Program-made: the position numbers and the translations under genes | Shown here: in pieces, positions 22,850 through 34,904 of the stretch | How positions within the stretch are numbered: the stretch's first letter is position 1 | Layout: each line of letters opens with the position of its first letter | The notes under the pieces: model-generated | The model's database searches: none | The model's input: the letters and a program-made list of their open reading frames with translations, nothing else | Told to the model about the DNA's origin: nothing | Source: Pelodera strongyloides | Taxonomy: Eukaryota; Nematoda; Chromadorea; Rhabditida; Rhabditidae | Assembly (NCBI GenBank): GCA_036852015.1 | Contig: JAANDG010000136.1 | Span: 1-64,000 of the forward strand | Direction of reading: 5' to 3' | DNA length: 64,000 nucleotides

Positions 22850-25620
22850 CGGCAACTTTTCTAGAGTAAAAAATCACGTAGAATCCAATGGGCAACATTT
22901 CAAAATCGGTGGAGCACTTCCTGTGAAGTTATCCCAAGGAATATACTGTACTCTGGCTCCATAAATGGTAAAGGGTTACGGTAGCTGCACAGGGAGTTTA
23001 CATACCGTCCGGAAATGTGGCCCATTGGATTCTACGTGATTTTTTACTCCTGAAAAGTGCCATTTGTAGTTTATGGTGTAAATATAGCTGTTCCAAAGTA
23101 TCGAGAATCTTCATGTTCAGTACTTCGCTAGTCACACCTAGAAATTCAGCCTCCCAGGCCCTTGCAATTTGCCATGTTAGCAGATAAACTCTGGTGGTAA
23201 CTTTTCTAATGTAAAAACTCGCGTAGAATCCATTGGACAACAATTCAGACCACTTCCGTCACTTCTTGTGAAGTTGAACTTGGTTTATTGCATTTGGGTA
23301 CTATAAATAACTCCGTTGGATATTGTAACTCCACAGGAAATGAATATGCAGTCCTGAAATGTTGTCCAATGGATTCTACGTGATTTTTTACATTAGAAAA
23401 ATTAGTGCCCGAGTTTATCTGCTAACGTGGTAAATTGCAAGGGCCTGGGAGGCTGAATTTCTAGGTGTTACTAGCGAAGTACTGAAAATGAAGATTCTCG
23501 AGTCTTTGAAAAAGCTATATTACACCATAAACTACACGTGTAACTTTTCTAGAGTAAAAAATCACGTAGAATCCAATGGGCAACATTTCAAAATCGGTGG
23601 AGCACTTCCTGTGAAGTTATCCCAAGGAATATACTGTACTCTGGCTCCATAAATGGTAAAGGGTTACGGTAGCTGCACAGGGAGTTTACATACCGTCCGG
23701 AAATGTGGCCCATTGGATTCTACGTGATTTTTTACTCCTGAAAAGTGCCATTTGTAGTTTATGGTGTAAATATAGCTGTTCCAAAGTATCGAGAATCTTC
23801 ATGTTCAGTACTTCGCTAGTCACACCTAGAAATTCAGCCTCCCAGGCCCTTGCAATTTGCCATGTTAGCAGATAAACTCTGGTGGTAACTTTTCTAATGT
23901 AAAAACTCGCGTAGAATCCATTGGACAACAATTCAGACCACTTCCGTCACTTCTTGTGAAGTTGAACTTGGTTTATTGCATTTGGGTACTATAAATAACT
24001 CCGTTGGATATTGTAACTCCACAGGAAATGAATATGCAGTCCTGAAATGTTGTCCAATGGATTCTACGTGATTTTTTACATTAGAAAAATTAGTGCCCGA
24101 GTTTATCTGCTAACGTGGTAAATTGCAAGGGCCTGGGAGGCTGAATTTCTAGGTGTTACTAGCGAAGTACTGAAAATGAAGATTCTCGAGTCTTTGAAAA
24201 AGCTATATTACACCATAAACTACACGTGTAACTTTTCTAGGGTAAAAAAATCACGTAGAATCCAATGAGCAATATTTCAAATTCGATGGACCGCTTCCTG
24301 TGAAGTTATCCCAAGGAATTAATGTACGCAGGCTCTATAAATGGTAAAGGGTTACGGTAGCTCCGCAGGGAGTTTATGTACCGTCCAGAAATGTGGCCCA
24401 TTGGATTCTACGTGATTTTTTACTCCAGAAAAGTTACCTCTGCCGCTTAGAAGCTCACACATTAATTTACAAAAACATGGGAGGCTGTATTTCTAGAGGT
24501 GATTAGAAAAGTACCGAAAATGAAGTTCCTAGATTCGTACAAACAAACATGATGCATCCTAAACTACACGGGTAACTTTTCTAGGGTAAAAAATCACGTA
24601 GAATCCAATGAGCAATATTCCAAATTCGATGGACCGCTTCCTGTGAAATTATCCCAAGGAATTACTGTACGCAGGCTCTATAAATGGTAAAGGGTTACGG
24701 TAGCTCCGCAGGGAGTTTATGTACCGTCCAGAAATGTGGCCCATTGGATTCTACGTGATTTTTTACTCCAGAAAAGTTACCTCTGCCGCTTAGAAGCTCA
24801 CACATTAATTTACAAAAACATGGGAGGCTGTATTTCTAGAGGTGATTAGAAAAGTACCGAAAATGAAGTTCCTAGATTCGTACAAACAAACATGATGCAT
24901 CCTAAACTACACGGGTAACTTTTCTAGGGTAAAAAATCACGTAGAATCCAATGAGCAATATTTCAAATTCGATGGACCGCTTCCTGTGAAGTTATCCCAA
25001 GGAATTAATGTACGCAGGCTCTATAAATGGTAAAGGGTTACGGTAGCTCCGCAGGGAGTTTATGTACCGTCCAGAAATGTGGCCCATTGGATTCTACGTG
25101 ATTTTTTACTCCAGAAAAGTTACCTCTGCCGCTTAGAAGCTCACACATTAATTTACAAAAACATGGGAGGCTGTATTTCTAGAGGTGATTAGAAAAGTAC
25201 CGAAAATGAAGTTCTTAGATTCGTACAAACAAACATGATGCATCCTAAGCTACACGTGTAACTTTTCTAGGGTAAAAAATCACGTAGAATCCAATAGGCA
25301 ACATTTCAAAATCGCTGGAGCACTTCCTGCTGTGTTACCGTATAAAATTGCAGTACCAAGTACGACAACGTCGCGGCGAGTATATGTCGGTGTCTAAAAT
25401 TCTAAAATATTGTTACGCGATTCCGCGTTCTTGTTATAGCTAGCTAGAAGAGTGGAAGAACCTAGCAGCTTCTTTTGGGTACTGCGCTACTCGCTCTATG
25501 AAATGTAATGCAAAATTCTGGTAAATAAGCACGTGAGCTCTGGCGGATACTGTTTCGTGTGAAAAATCACGTAAAATCCAACCGCCATCACTTCAGAATT
25601 GCTGGTGCACTCCCTGTGCA
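22850..25620. repeat. Satellite-like tandem array, ~344-bp unit, with a 688-bp dimer repeated
   Basis: A 688-bp segment at about 22865-23552 is repeated almost exactly at about 23553-24240, followed by three ~343-bp monomers starting at about 24231, 24576 and 24918, a partial unit at 25261, and a decayed unit near 25555-25620. Each unit contains the core AATCACGTAGAATCCAATGG and, roughly 170 bp later, its complement CCATTGGATTCTACGTGATT, so the core alternates in orientation along the array. Two identical 81-codon minus frames inside the dimer are copies of the repeat, not genes. Confidence 0.85.
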
Positions 25621-26833
25621 GTTGCGGTACTTAGATATACTGCCTACAGGCGCACGGCACCAGTGTAAAAATGCAATGGGGCACACATTCGTCCTCACCG
25701 CGAACTGGAAACCACAATTTTCGCTCCTCAACGTTCTTATTTATGGATCCTTATCTGTGACTTACGCTCACATATATAGAACCTGATCCATACTCTTGTG
25801 TTACTGTATACATCTTTGGACCAGATAACACATCGTAGAATACAACATTTCTGATCCCTTCTTGCAGTTTTTTAGCGTGTCGAATTAGCTATCCAATTAA
25901 ATACTATCATATATAAGTCACGCGCTTTTTGTAAGCATTCACTTAATCAAGTGCACTATTTTATCAAAGTCCGTATTAAACAGGCGACATAGTAAATACG
26001 GTGCATATTTAAAAGAAGTTGCTAAACTGCAATAATTCAAGGACACAAACACGTTAACCTTTCTTTATTAACAAACATGGCAAAGCCAAATCTAAAGTAG
26101 ATGGAAAACAAGGAAGATATAACAAACACCGGATGAAGAGAAGGTCCAACATATGATTGTATTGAAAAATCAAATCAAAATCCTATGATAAAGAAACCGA
26201 AAGTAACAATAATAGAAGTCACAAGTAAACGTCAGGAATGACAGAAAAACAGTTAGCATCAAGAAAGGAATACTCTATCCATCAATCGGCACCTATTAAA
26301 TATGCACATATTATGGGCTTAAAGTCTAAAGATTGGCAACGGCCATAATCTAACAGATACGAATCATCAAAAGAGACTTGTTGTATAAAAAAATATTAAA
26401 ATAAACTAGCCCACAATACAGTTGAGACTTTGAGACCATATTTGATGTTCACAGTTTACAACCTTCACTAACTGCAGCAGCACTGAGAGCGTAAGCGGCT
26501 TCTCTTCGGCGGAGTCATTGTACACACACTGAAAGTACACGTTGTTACGTCTTATGAAAATACTTGAAAGCACTATAATAACATTCTAAATATTTCACAC
26601 TCTAAAGTGAAAACTTGCACGAAGTCATCTCAGATTACACATTGACCCTAATATGCCACACAGTCGATACAGAGAGTCTACACAGAAAAGGAACGAAAAA
26701 AAACAGTAGACGAATGTACCTTACCTCACACTCTTGGAAGTGTAGACTCGATGAGCAGAACTTGGCCAGAGCAATAAGCATGCAACGAGACGAGGCGTTG
26801 CATCGGCTTCATCCGAATACTAAATTACAAACA

Positions 26834-27282
26834 TTAAAGGGACGGGCCCATCAAAATAAACCTATAGTTTGCATGTTTTTATAATTTGTATAAAGGGGGT
26901 TTATTATAATATATGTACACTAAGTTACGGCTAGACTTTATCCCGCTAAAATTTTTCGGTGTCGATAAACTCAAAAGTATACCGTAGATGACCAACAATT
27001 GCACCCTTATTTCTTACCGCGTCTCCCGAGGATACCTCGCTCTGATTGGGACCCGGGAGACTATCTGTCCATATACCCACATTCCCCCGGGACACGCGAC
27101 AAGAAAATAGGGTGCAATTGTTGGTCTTCTACGGTATACTTTTGAGTTTATCGACACCGAAAAATTTCAGCGGGATAAAGTCTAGCCGTAACTTAGTGTA
27201 CATATATTATAATTAACCCCCTTTATACAAATTATAAAAACATGCAAACTATAGGTTTATTTTGATGGGCCCGTCCCTTTAA
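26834..27282. repeat. Large palindromic element, family 5 (TTAAAGGGACGGGCCC ends)
   Basis: A ~449-bp near-perfect inverted repeat. The left arm starts TTAAAGGGACGGGCCCATCA and the right arm ends TGATGGGCCCGTCCCTTTAA, with arms of ~190 bp matching around a short G+C-rich centre (CCCGAGGATACC). It is flanked by TTAA on both sides. Confidence 0.85.
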
Positions 27283-28029
27283 AGCAGAGAAATAGTAAGG
27301 TGAAATAAAATACAGTATCACAGCGCTCCACAGCCCAATAACAGTTTTTTGTTCACGTACGAGAATAACAGAGATGTTACAGCACACATAGACGAAAAAA
27401 ATACGAGACAAGCAGTTCCGAAACATGCTAATTGAACTAAGATAATGAAAACTGAAAAAAAGAAATAACCTACGAAGTCCCTCCTCCCTCGCTCAATAAG
27501 GTTCATCCAGTACCGTCATCAAAACGGTTTCCCTTCGTTTCAGCATGTTGAAACACCAACCTCTGAAAAATTGAAGCGTGAGCTGTAGAAAACACAATAA
27601 ATGGCTGCAAACAAATAACGAACACACTCCGCCGGAGACACAAACACACAATAAAAGAATAAACTGTACTTAGCGCAGACGCATGACAATATCAAGCTTG
27701 GTCTTGAGGAAGCTTGGGCTTGGGCTCTATTAATTAATTAGGTTAAGCATCACAATAATTACTTTAAATGAGTCGCTGGCTCATGTTTTTTCTTACATTA
27801 TACAATTACGCTATCACTACATGAAGTCCGTTGTTCTGTACTAATAATAATACATCGCAAGCACGTTGAATTTAAATATAACGCAATACAATAATACTCT
27901 TATTCCATGTTAACTAATAAATAAATAAGATACTTGGGTACCAGACGAATAGTTAAGAGAGTATCGAAAGGCACAGCTAAACAAACAATGTAAAATAGCT
28001 AAAAAGAAATCATTCGCAAATGAAAACAA

Positions 28030-28065
28030 CACAAAACAAAACAAAAAAAAAAAAAAAAAAAAAAA
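28030..28065. repeat. Poly(A) tract
   Basis: About 24 uninterrupted A residues preceded by AAAACAAAAC units. No adjacent element body was recognised, so it may be slippage or a retroposon tail. Confidence 0.5.
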
Positions 28066-28155
28066 AGGGCGACGAAATTAAAAGAAAAAATATTCAAACA
28101 AAACTATAAACTACAAATTCAAAATTTCCCGCTCCTCCCTGATATGCACGGCTGA

Positions 28156-28184
28156 TTGAAGAAATCTATTGTAGATTTCTTCAA
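28156..28184. repeat. Perfect short hairpin
   Basis: TTGAAGAAATCTA, a three-base loop TTG, and the exact complement TAGATTTCTTCAA. This is a 13-bp perfect stem; no polymerase III or miRNA precursor features extend beyond it. Confidence 0.6.
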
Positions 28185-28438
28185 ATCGCCCAGGCAGGAT
28201 ACTGTAGGCGTACTACCTCGAAAAAAAAGTTGAAAAAAGAGAAATCCAAGTTTTGGGCGGGGCCAACGCTATAAACGTAACGCAGGTTGCACGTACGTCA
28301 TTTGTAAAGTTACGTACCCGCGGGAAATCTATTACGATCTTGAGCGGAGATTTGGAGCGTTTGGCAAGCGAAACATTAAAGCGAATGTCAAGCCTGATTC
28401 ACAGATATTCTATAACACGCTGTCACAACTACCGTAGT

Positions 28439-28521
28439 TTACACAATTTCTCTCGCGCTCTCCTCTTTTTCTTTGCTGACTTAAACAAATTTCTCTCGCG
28501 CCCTCTTCTTTTTCTTTGCTG
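28439..28521. repeat. Two-copy ~40-bp direct repeat
   Basis: AATTTCTCTCGCGC ... TTTTTCTTTGCTG occurs at about 28441-28480 and again at 28487-28521 with few changes. Function unknown. Confidence 0.5.
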
Positions 28522-29717
28522 TCTAACAGCCTCGTAAATTCAAACGTCCCGTGGACAAAGATTTGGCTTAGCTTTGTCCGCACGACTCGAATCCCATACT
28601 GAAGGAGTTTTTTGGAGCGGTTTGAAATTGTTTTTCTTCTTACATGAAAGTTTTTGTTTATTTTTATTTTCACTTTCCTCACCTTCAAAACATACGCTTT
28701 TTTTGAGCTCAACATGAAAAACCGGCTTGACATTCCCTTTAAAAGTACACAAAAATCTATGGTTCCAAAACAGGAAACCCTTGCAAATAATGCATTTTCA
28801 TCATCACGGTATGACGTCGAAAAACTGTCGTGATAGTCGCATGAAACTGCAGATGAAAAATCCGGTATGAACGAATGCGCGGTGTTATTAGTTTACAAGT
28901 TTACAGCGAGTAAAGAGTTCATGCGAAAATGCGACAATTAACTCAACAACATTCATATTCCTGTAACTCAAAAAGTCTTGGCCTATTCGCACGTGCGCTG
29001 GTTCTTTCCTATGTAAACTGACATAACAAGACAAGGAAAAACAGAGTTTATTCAATAATTTCATAGTCGGGTTGCCCGGGGAAGAAGTGACGCTGAAAGT
29101 AAAGAGAGTCATTACATTTTCGTGAAAAGCTGGTAGTTCAGGGTCAAAATTTCAGTTGGTACAACATCAATAGCTATCTAGAGTTACAGCACTCCTTGTT
29201 TTACCAAAAAAAGTATACATTATTTGCGACTTATATATTCGCCCACTCGCTTTACGCAAAGTTGCTAAAGATCAAGTTTACGTTCTACATGCCCAGTGTG
29301 AGCCAAATGTGCGCCAGAAACGCGCGAACGTGAAGGCCCGTTTCTGGCGGACAAGCGGCACACAAATTGTACGTCGTTAGTACACTCTACTAAAAGTCAA
29401 AGGGTAACTAGTGCGCTCCCATAACAAGTTTGCTCAATGATAAGATCCACATTTCAAAAAGTCCCACTTTTAGTCGGTGTAGAGGCGGTTGAACAAGAAG
29501 GCCTATGATAGCAAGTAGAGCCACCAGAAGAGTTGTGAGCACAAAGTAGACTAGAACTGTGTTAACGTGATGGGGCTGCATATCGTCCTTGTCGTCTGTA
29601 TCTAACCTAAATTAAGAACACCTTGTTATCAACAAAAACAATTCTTACATAAGCAAGTTGGAATAATTGTCATCTCTCGAATTTTTGTGTAACGATAAAG
29701 GCGGGTGTAGGGTTTAT

Positions 29718-29852
29718 GGGGTATGGTGAAAATTTACGACATTTTGGAACTACACGAGAATATTTTTTTCATATTATATATGCAGGTTCCATGCAGAAAT
29801 ACGGTGGTATTGACAGAATCACTACGAATTTTTGGGATACTTGGTAACCCCG
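29718..29852. repeat. Family 3 element (GGGGTTT ... AAACCCC), degenerate copy
   Basis: Shares GGTGAAAATTTAC, TTTTGGAACTACACGAGAAT, CAGAAATACGGT and CGAATTTTTGGGATACTTGG in order with the copies at 36293-36423 and 42720-42863. The terminal inverted repeat is decayed in this copy. Confidence 0.65.
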
Positions 29853-29988
29853 GTAGGCATCAAAGATCTAGCAATAAGTCATAACTGAGCATAAAAACTC
29901 GACTTCCTTTGTAATATGTATTTCTCATAGGACTGGACTTATAATTATTCACCGGAGTTGACCGGAGAGACCATACCAATTGTCTATT

Positions 29989-30134
29989 ATGGGGTTTCCG
30001 TATCCGAAAAATTCGGTGTGATTCTGTCAATACTACCGTATTTCCGCACGAAATGCACATATAAAAAAATAAAAAATATTTATTCTCGTGTAGTTAAATT
30101 TAAACGGTAAATTTTCAGCGTACTTGGAAACCCA
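29989..30134. repeat. Family 3 element, opposite orientation
   Basis: Carries the family 3 blocks in reverse complement order (CCGAAAAATTCGGTGTGATT, ACTACCGTATTTC, TTCTCGTGTAGTT). It lies ~135 bp from the copy at 29718-29852, so the two form an inverted pair. Confidence 0.65.
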
Positions 30135-31066
30135 TTAGTATTTTATGGCTTACACCCTTTCCACCAAATAACCGTGCGGTAAGCTCAACGGAGCAATACC
30201 AATCATGTTTTGGGGCAAATGCCCGGGTCGAAGTTGGAGCTGGCGAATCCACATAATAAATCTAGCATGAATTGTGGATTTTTTTTAATAATTTTAGCAG
30301 TGTTTCTGTATTTTTTCCACAAACTTGCTTCCTTGGTGTCAATAAAAAATAGCACAAATAGATGCGTCACTCTGCATGTCAATTTGATAGCACAGATTCA
30401 GGAATAGAAAGTATCCGAATAGTTAGATTACTAAAATTTGGGGAAGTCTTTGCAACGCAGAAACTATAGCTGGATCATTTTCAAGTAAAGGAATACAATA
30501 TATTCTTCAAAGTGAAGAAGGCGATTTTATATCAGATAGGTTAAATGTCGAATTCTTCGTTTCATGAAAACATCAACGGGCGCTAAACTCAATTTCCCCC
30601 GTAGGCATAGGTGCGTGGAAATAGGGATGTCGTATGGCTTTCAATAGTGGGTTTTCAAATTTGACTTTCCCAATTTACTAATAAAAAAATTGAACTGGAA
30701 AAATTAACAGGTTACTTTTGCCCAGCACAACCATGAACTTACTTCTACAATCTATCAAGTTCGTTGTGTCGATTCTCTGACTTCCATAGGCATAGTACGA
30801 TCTTATCGGTAGAATAGATTTCCCGTAGGCAGAGCCACTTCAACTAATTACTTGCTATTCAAATATGACCTGAAAAGTGATAGTCAACTGTGTATGAAAA
30901 CATATAGTGTTCTGATCTGATAAACTAACAGACAAAAAAAAACAAATAAAATTTATAAAATTCATTAAATAAAAATATTGTGAAGCAATTTTCACCAAAA
31001 TGGATTGGATATCGTTACAAAAGGTTTATTAAAATGCTAAATGTATTAAAATTATTAGAACATTTA

Positions 31067-31076
31067 TTCAAAGCTT

Positions 31077-31173
<97 letters not shown>

Positions 31174-31185
31174 CAAAGCTTGTTT
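31067..31185. mobile_element. ~90-base poly(T) insertion with a 14-bp flanking duplication
   Basis: TTCAAAGCTTGTTT occurs at 31067-31080 and again at 31172-31185, and everything between is T. A homopolymer bounded by a target-site-like duplication is what LINE-mediated insertion of little more than a poly(A) tail, on the minus strand, would leave. Expansion of a pre-existing T run flanked by chance repeats is the alternative; the exact tract length may be unreliable in an assembly. Confidence 0.55.
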
Positions 31186-32345
31186 ATCATATTTACTGGG
31201 ACGTGACATTAGCATATTATGCTTGATGAAGCATGATTGTTGCCGGGCCAGGACCCGGGCCTCAGTGGGTACAAAACGACAATTAGCGCCGGAACACAAT
31301 TAGCATAGAACGCGTCCCACTTGGTTGTTACTAGGGACAATGTTCAAGTTCAAGGACTTACTAAACCAGATTCTGAATCAATAAACTGGGAAATGAATGA
31401 ATTGGTACGGGATGATAAGTATTCCAAAGTGAGAAGCCTCTTAGTGTTTTGGTATGTTCACGTCAATGTTTGAAGAACCGAGGGTGATGCGCCCTGTCGC
31501 CCTGTGAACTGGCGAGAATGTGGCGAAATGTGGCGAACGCTGGGCAAGAATGAGAGTGCGGCGAGATGTACGATTCCCTCTTTCCGCCTCTTATTGTTAG
31601 GGAGGATAGCATAGCTCTCCTTTTGTGAGTGTATGTTAATTTTGTGTTTTGGAGTAGGCAGGCAAAGCTCCTAACCAGGATCGAGTTCCATACCGTTCAG
31701 ACTCCATACGATTCTCTATGCGTATTATAACCCAAATGTGGTGTAGACATGCAGTAGATCCTGTTGGACTCGCATAACAAACTGTTTCATGGAATTCGAG
31801 CTTTACATACATACATTACTTGACATAATTTTATAACATGATGCTATTGAAGAGTAACAACTCTGTGAGAAGTTTTAAACACAGATGAAACATGGAGCTT
31901 TCTTGTTTGGTGCCCATATCTGCGATGCTCTCCTCTCCCCCAATTTCAACATTATTGCACTTGAAAATTATTAAATTTCGTTTATTTTTGAAACTTAGGA
32001 CGCAGCTCCTTGGCAGAGCGTATGTCTAGTGAAACCCTCGTTACACAACGTTCCGCCGCAGTAAGTATCTCTGAATTCGTCCTTCGAAACTTGAAAATTC
32101 TGATTTTCGTTCTGTCTATAGAAAACACACACACGTCCGTCGTCGTATGAGTCATAAAACCAATAAGCACACACTGTTTTTCCTTATCTGCGCTTTCCTT
32201 TTTTGACTACACACTTCTTGCGCCATTCGGCCCGTTCCATTCATATTTTCAGACCTTTACGCAAATTTGGCAACTTATCTGTCCTCTTAGAAGTTTTTTT
32301 TTAGTATTTGGTAATATACTGTATAGGTATGTGTAATGTTCAAAC

Positions 32346-32524
32346 TTGAAGCGAAATACTGGTCTATTTTTGAAATGCATCGTGGACTGAATTCTTACGT
32401 ATTTATGCTAATTTGCTCGAATTTAGCTCGATTTTTTATTCTAATTTGTGTGCATTTGCATATGCTGCATAAGAATGCAGATGTACTCGATGCGTTTCAA
32501 AAACCGGCCGGTATTTCGCTTTAA
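32346..32524. repeat. Palindromic MITE, family 2 (left end degenerate)
   Basis: The right terminus is intact (CCGGTATTTCGCTTTAA). The left half starts TTGAAGCGAAATACTGG with several substitutions. The inner GCATATGCTGCATAAGAATG segment is typical of the family. Confidence 0.8.
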
Positions 32525-32998
32525 ATCCATCGGTCAGACAATGCACTAAACATTGTTCTATGTCACGACGTTCTTAGACCAATTGATTTTTGCTTTCTGA
32601 ATCATCATTATCAAAGTGAATTTCTTCTGATGGTTTCTTGCAGTTTACATACGTTATATCTTCCTTTATACTACTTTCTTACTTTACATGCTCTCGCCTT
32701 TTTTCGTGGTTATATCTTCTCGCAGGTTGTAAATTTTTTATAAACTTTGATATCAATTGCCCATTTTGATGTCAATGACTCATCATCACCCACCAATATA
32801 CATGACTCATGATCAAATAAACTTTATTGATTGTTTAATCAATGATCGATTGATCCAAGCAAATATAGTCCTTGCTATTTTATTCCTAAGTATCTATTTT
32901 ATGTGCACATACAACGCTAACACTCATATACTATTACCTGTTGTCATTGCTGCAGTAGGTGCGTTTTTTTATTGATAGTTCACTGAATATAACCGTAG

Positions 32999-33156
32999 TT
33001 AAAGCGAAATACCGGCCGGTTTTTGAAACGCATCGTGGACAACTGAAGTTCTTCATTTAGCTCGATTTTTTATTCTAGCTACATTCACTTGCATAAGCTG
33101 CATAAGAATGCTGGTCTACTCGATGTGTTTCAAAACCGGCCGGTATTTCGCTTTAA
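32999..33156. repeat. Palindromic MITE, family 2
   Basis: Both TTAAAGCGAAATACCGG termini are present in inverted orientation. It is slightly shorter than other copies because of internal deletions. Confidence 0.85.
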
Positions 33157-33589
33157 AGTCTCTAATGGCACATATAACTACCCCTCATACTAGTTGTCAT
33201 GGTGGCAGTCGGGTGCTCGTCGAGTTGATATACCAAGGCCATTCGCACCATCCATTATTAATCCCTACTTACGGATATACCCCCGGCAAAGGCCAAACTC
33301 ATCATCGATCCATATTTTTATCGATCGGTAGTTGACTCACTAATCAATAAGTCAGGATATAAACATTATTATCAAGACCCCACACCTAACCCAGATCGAA
33401 CTCATAACTCCTTTGTTCTTGCTCAGCTTTATGCGTTTCACAAGTTCTTGTCAACTACGTTTGTCTGCTCCGTGTATTTTTCTTTCTCATTTTCAATTAC
33501 GATATGTCATTGAAAACTTTGACACTGAGTCCTCGTGACGTCATCGTACGTAACTCATACGTAAGCCTCATTGTACCATTTGCTCACAT

Positions 33590-33982
33590 CTAGCTGATCC
33601 TTCCTGCGCGCCACCATTCGGCTACAATATCGCTTGCAATGTTTGTGAAGGTTTCCGAATAAATGTTGTGTCCAGGGTGTTCCGCAAACACCAATTCCAC
33701 CATGGTGTCCCCCGTGGACGATCGATTGGTGGGGTGCGTGCAGGTATGGGAAGGGTAGGCACCAGGGTACCTGGGGTGTTCTATTAGTGGGCGGAGCCTA
33801 GCAAAGAGTGTCTGCCAAATAAGGAGCCAGACTGTCAAGAACTGTTCTGTGTCGGCCTTAGGATACAAAAGAACACCTGGCATCCGGCCAATTATTCCCA
33901 CACCTTTGAGGTCGTCTCTTTGATAACTGGCCAATGTTTTACTGTACAAAAATTGCGACATACGGTAGCAATTAATTAGCAA
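33590..33982 (-). other. 130-codon open frame of doubtful coding status
   Basis: An uninterrupted minus frame (ATG 33982 to a stop near 33590) lies in a G+C-richer patch. The plus strand of the same patch is also open from an acceptor-like CACATCTAG to a CAG|GTATGG donor (frame reading PSCAPPFGYNIACNVC). Neither resembles a family I know, and neither chains to a neighbour. It could be a decayed repeat or a lineage-specific exon. Confidence 0.2.
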
Positions 33983-34904
33983 AATGTGTTCTGTAGCTCT
34001 TCAGTGTGGACAATTTCCTTTGTGTTTTTCTGCTTTAAAATTTTTGTATTACGAAAGAGTTTTCTTTTTTTCTACTCATTGTAAGAGAGTCGAGAATTAG
34101 AATTCCGTATTCTGCATATTTCTTTTTTGAAATATTTACTGGAACTTCTAAATTTCTTCCGCAATACTTCCACATGTTGAACTATCTTGTCATGCGCGTT
34201 CCCTTGTCCTTACCTCTGAGTGGCCGCCAAAAATAGAAAACTATCCAGAGAAACCGAAATCTAATAAAATATAAAATATGTGAAAGTTTCATCTTATGTT
34301 CTTATTGTTAGACTAAAAGTTCTTATTTCACTACCACTGCTCCACCTTTCTTTATCTAAGACTTGCCTTCCTAGCCCGAGCCCGTGTCCTCTGTGTGTCT
34401 TGTTTTTGTTTGCTTTGTGAGGTATAGAATCAGCTGAGTTCCCAAATTTTTAGTTCCCAGTTCCCGACGTTCAAAATTAGCAAATTCAAATTTGAATCAA
34501 TCAATAATCATTTCAAGGTTAGCAAATTCTGTAAAATTCTCCCGAGTTTCTTTTCGACATTACTGTACCTTTATTTTACACCGCATTAGATACTGACGCT
34601 TGTTAGAGTTTAGTATATTATATGTATACCCATTTTCATTTTTTCCACTTATTACTAACATTGCATAATTGCTATAATTACAGCGAGATATTTTTGTCAC
34701 TGACTGTTCGCTCGTATTGTTTTTTCTTTATTTACATGTCGTTGTATTACATGTTCAAACGATAATTGTGTTAATTATGTTTTAAAGTTTCAGTTTTATT
34801 TGCTCAAAAGAGGCTCAGGAAAGCACGATTTCTAGTCACTATTCTCCAATTTCTTATTCTAATTTCAATTACTGTGCCTGATTTGCATATATAATGCGGA
34901 TACG

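Larger units (their letters stand above)
19006..34904. other. ~16 kb interval without a convincing gene, between divergent genes
   Basis: It separates the minus-strand gene starting at 19005 from the bark-like gene starting at 34905. Both strands were scanned for runs of phase-compatible exons as found elsewhere, and none could be chained. It holds palindromic MITEs, a minisatellite, a 2.5-kb satellite array, a poly(T) insertion and scattered short open stretches (20290-20520, 21187-21366, 21546-21660, 33590-33982), listed separately. Distal promoter or enhancer sequence for the large gene could lie here, but no specific site is identifiable. Confidence 0.5.

Noticed and set aside
22998..23931. 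Two identical 81-codon minus-strand frames
   Set aside because: They are the same stretch of the 688-bp satellite dimer. There are no splice partners, and the frame is not kept in the monomer units.
30980..31303. Open frames giving long Phe or Lys runs
   Set aside because: They are translations of the ~90-base homopolymer tract and have no coding character.
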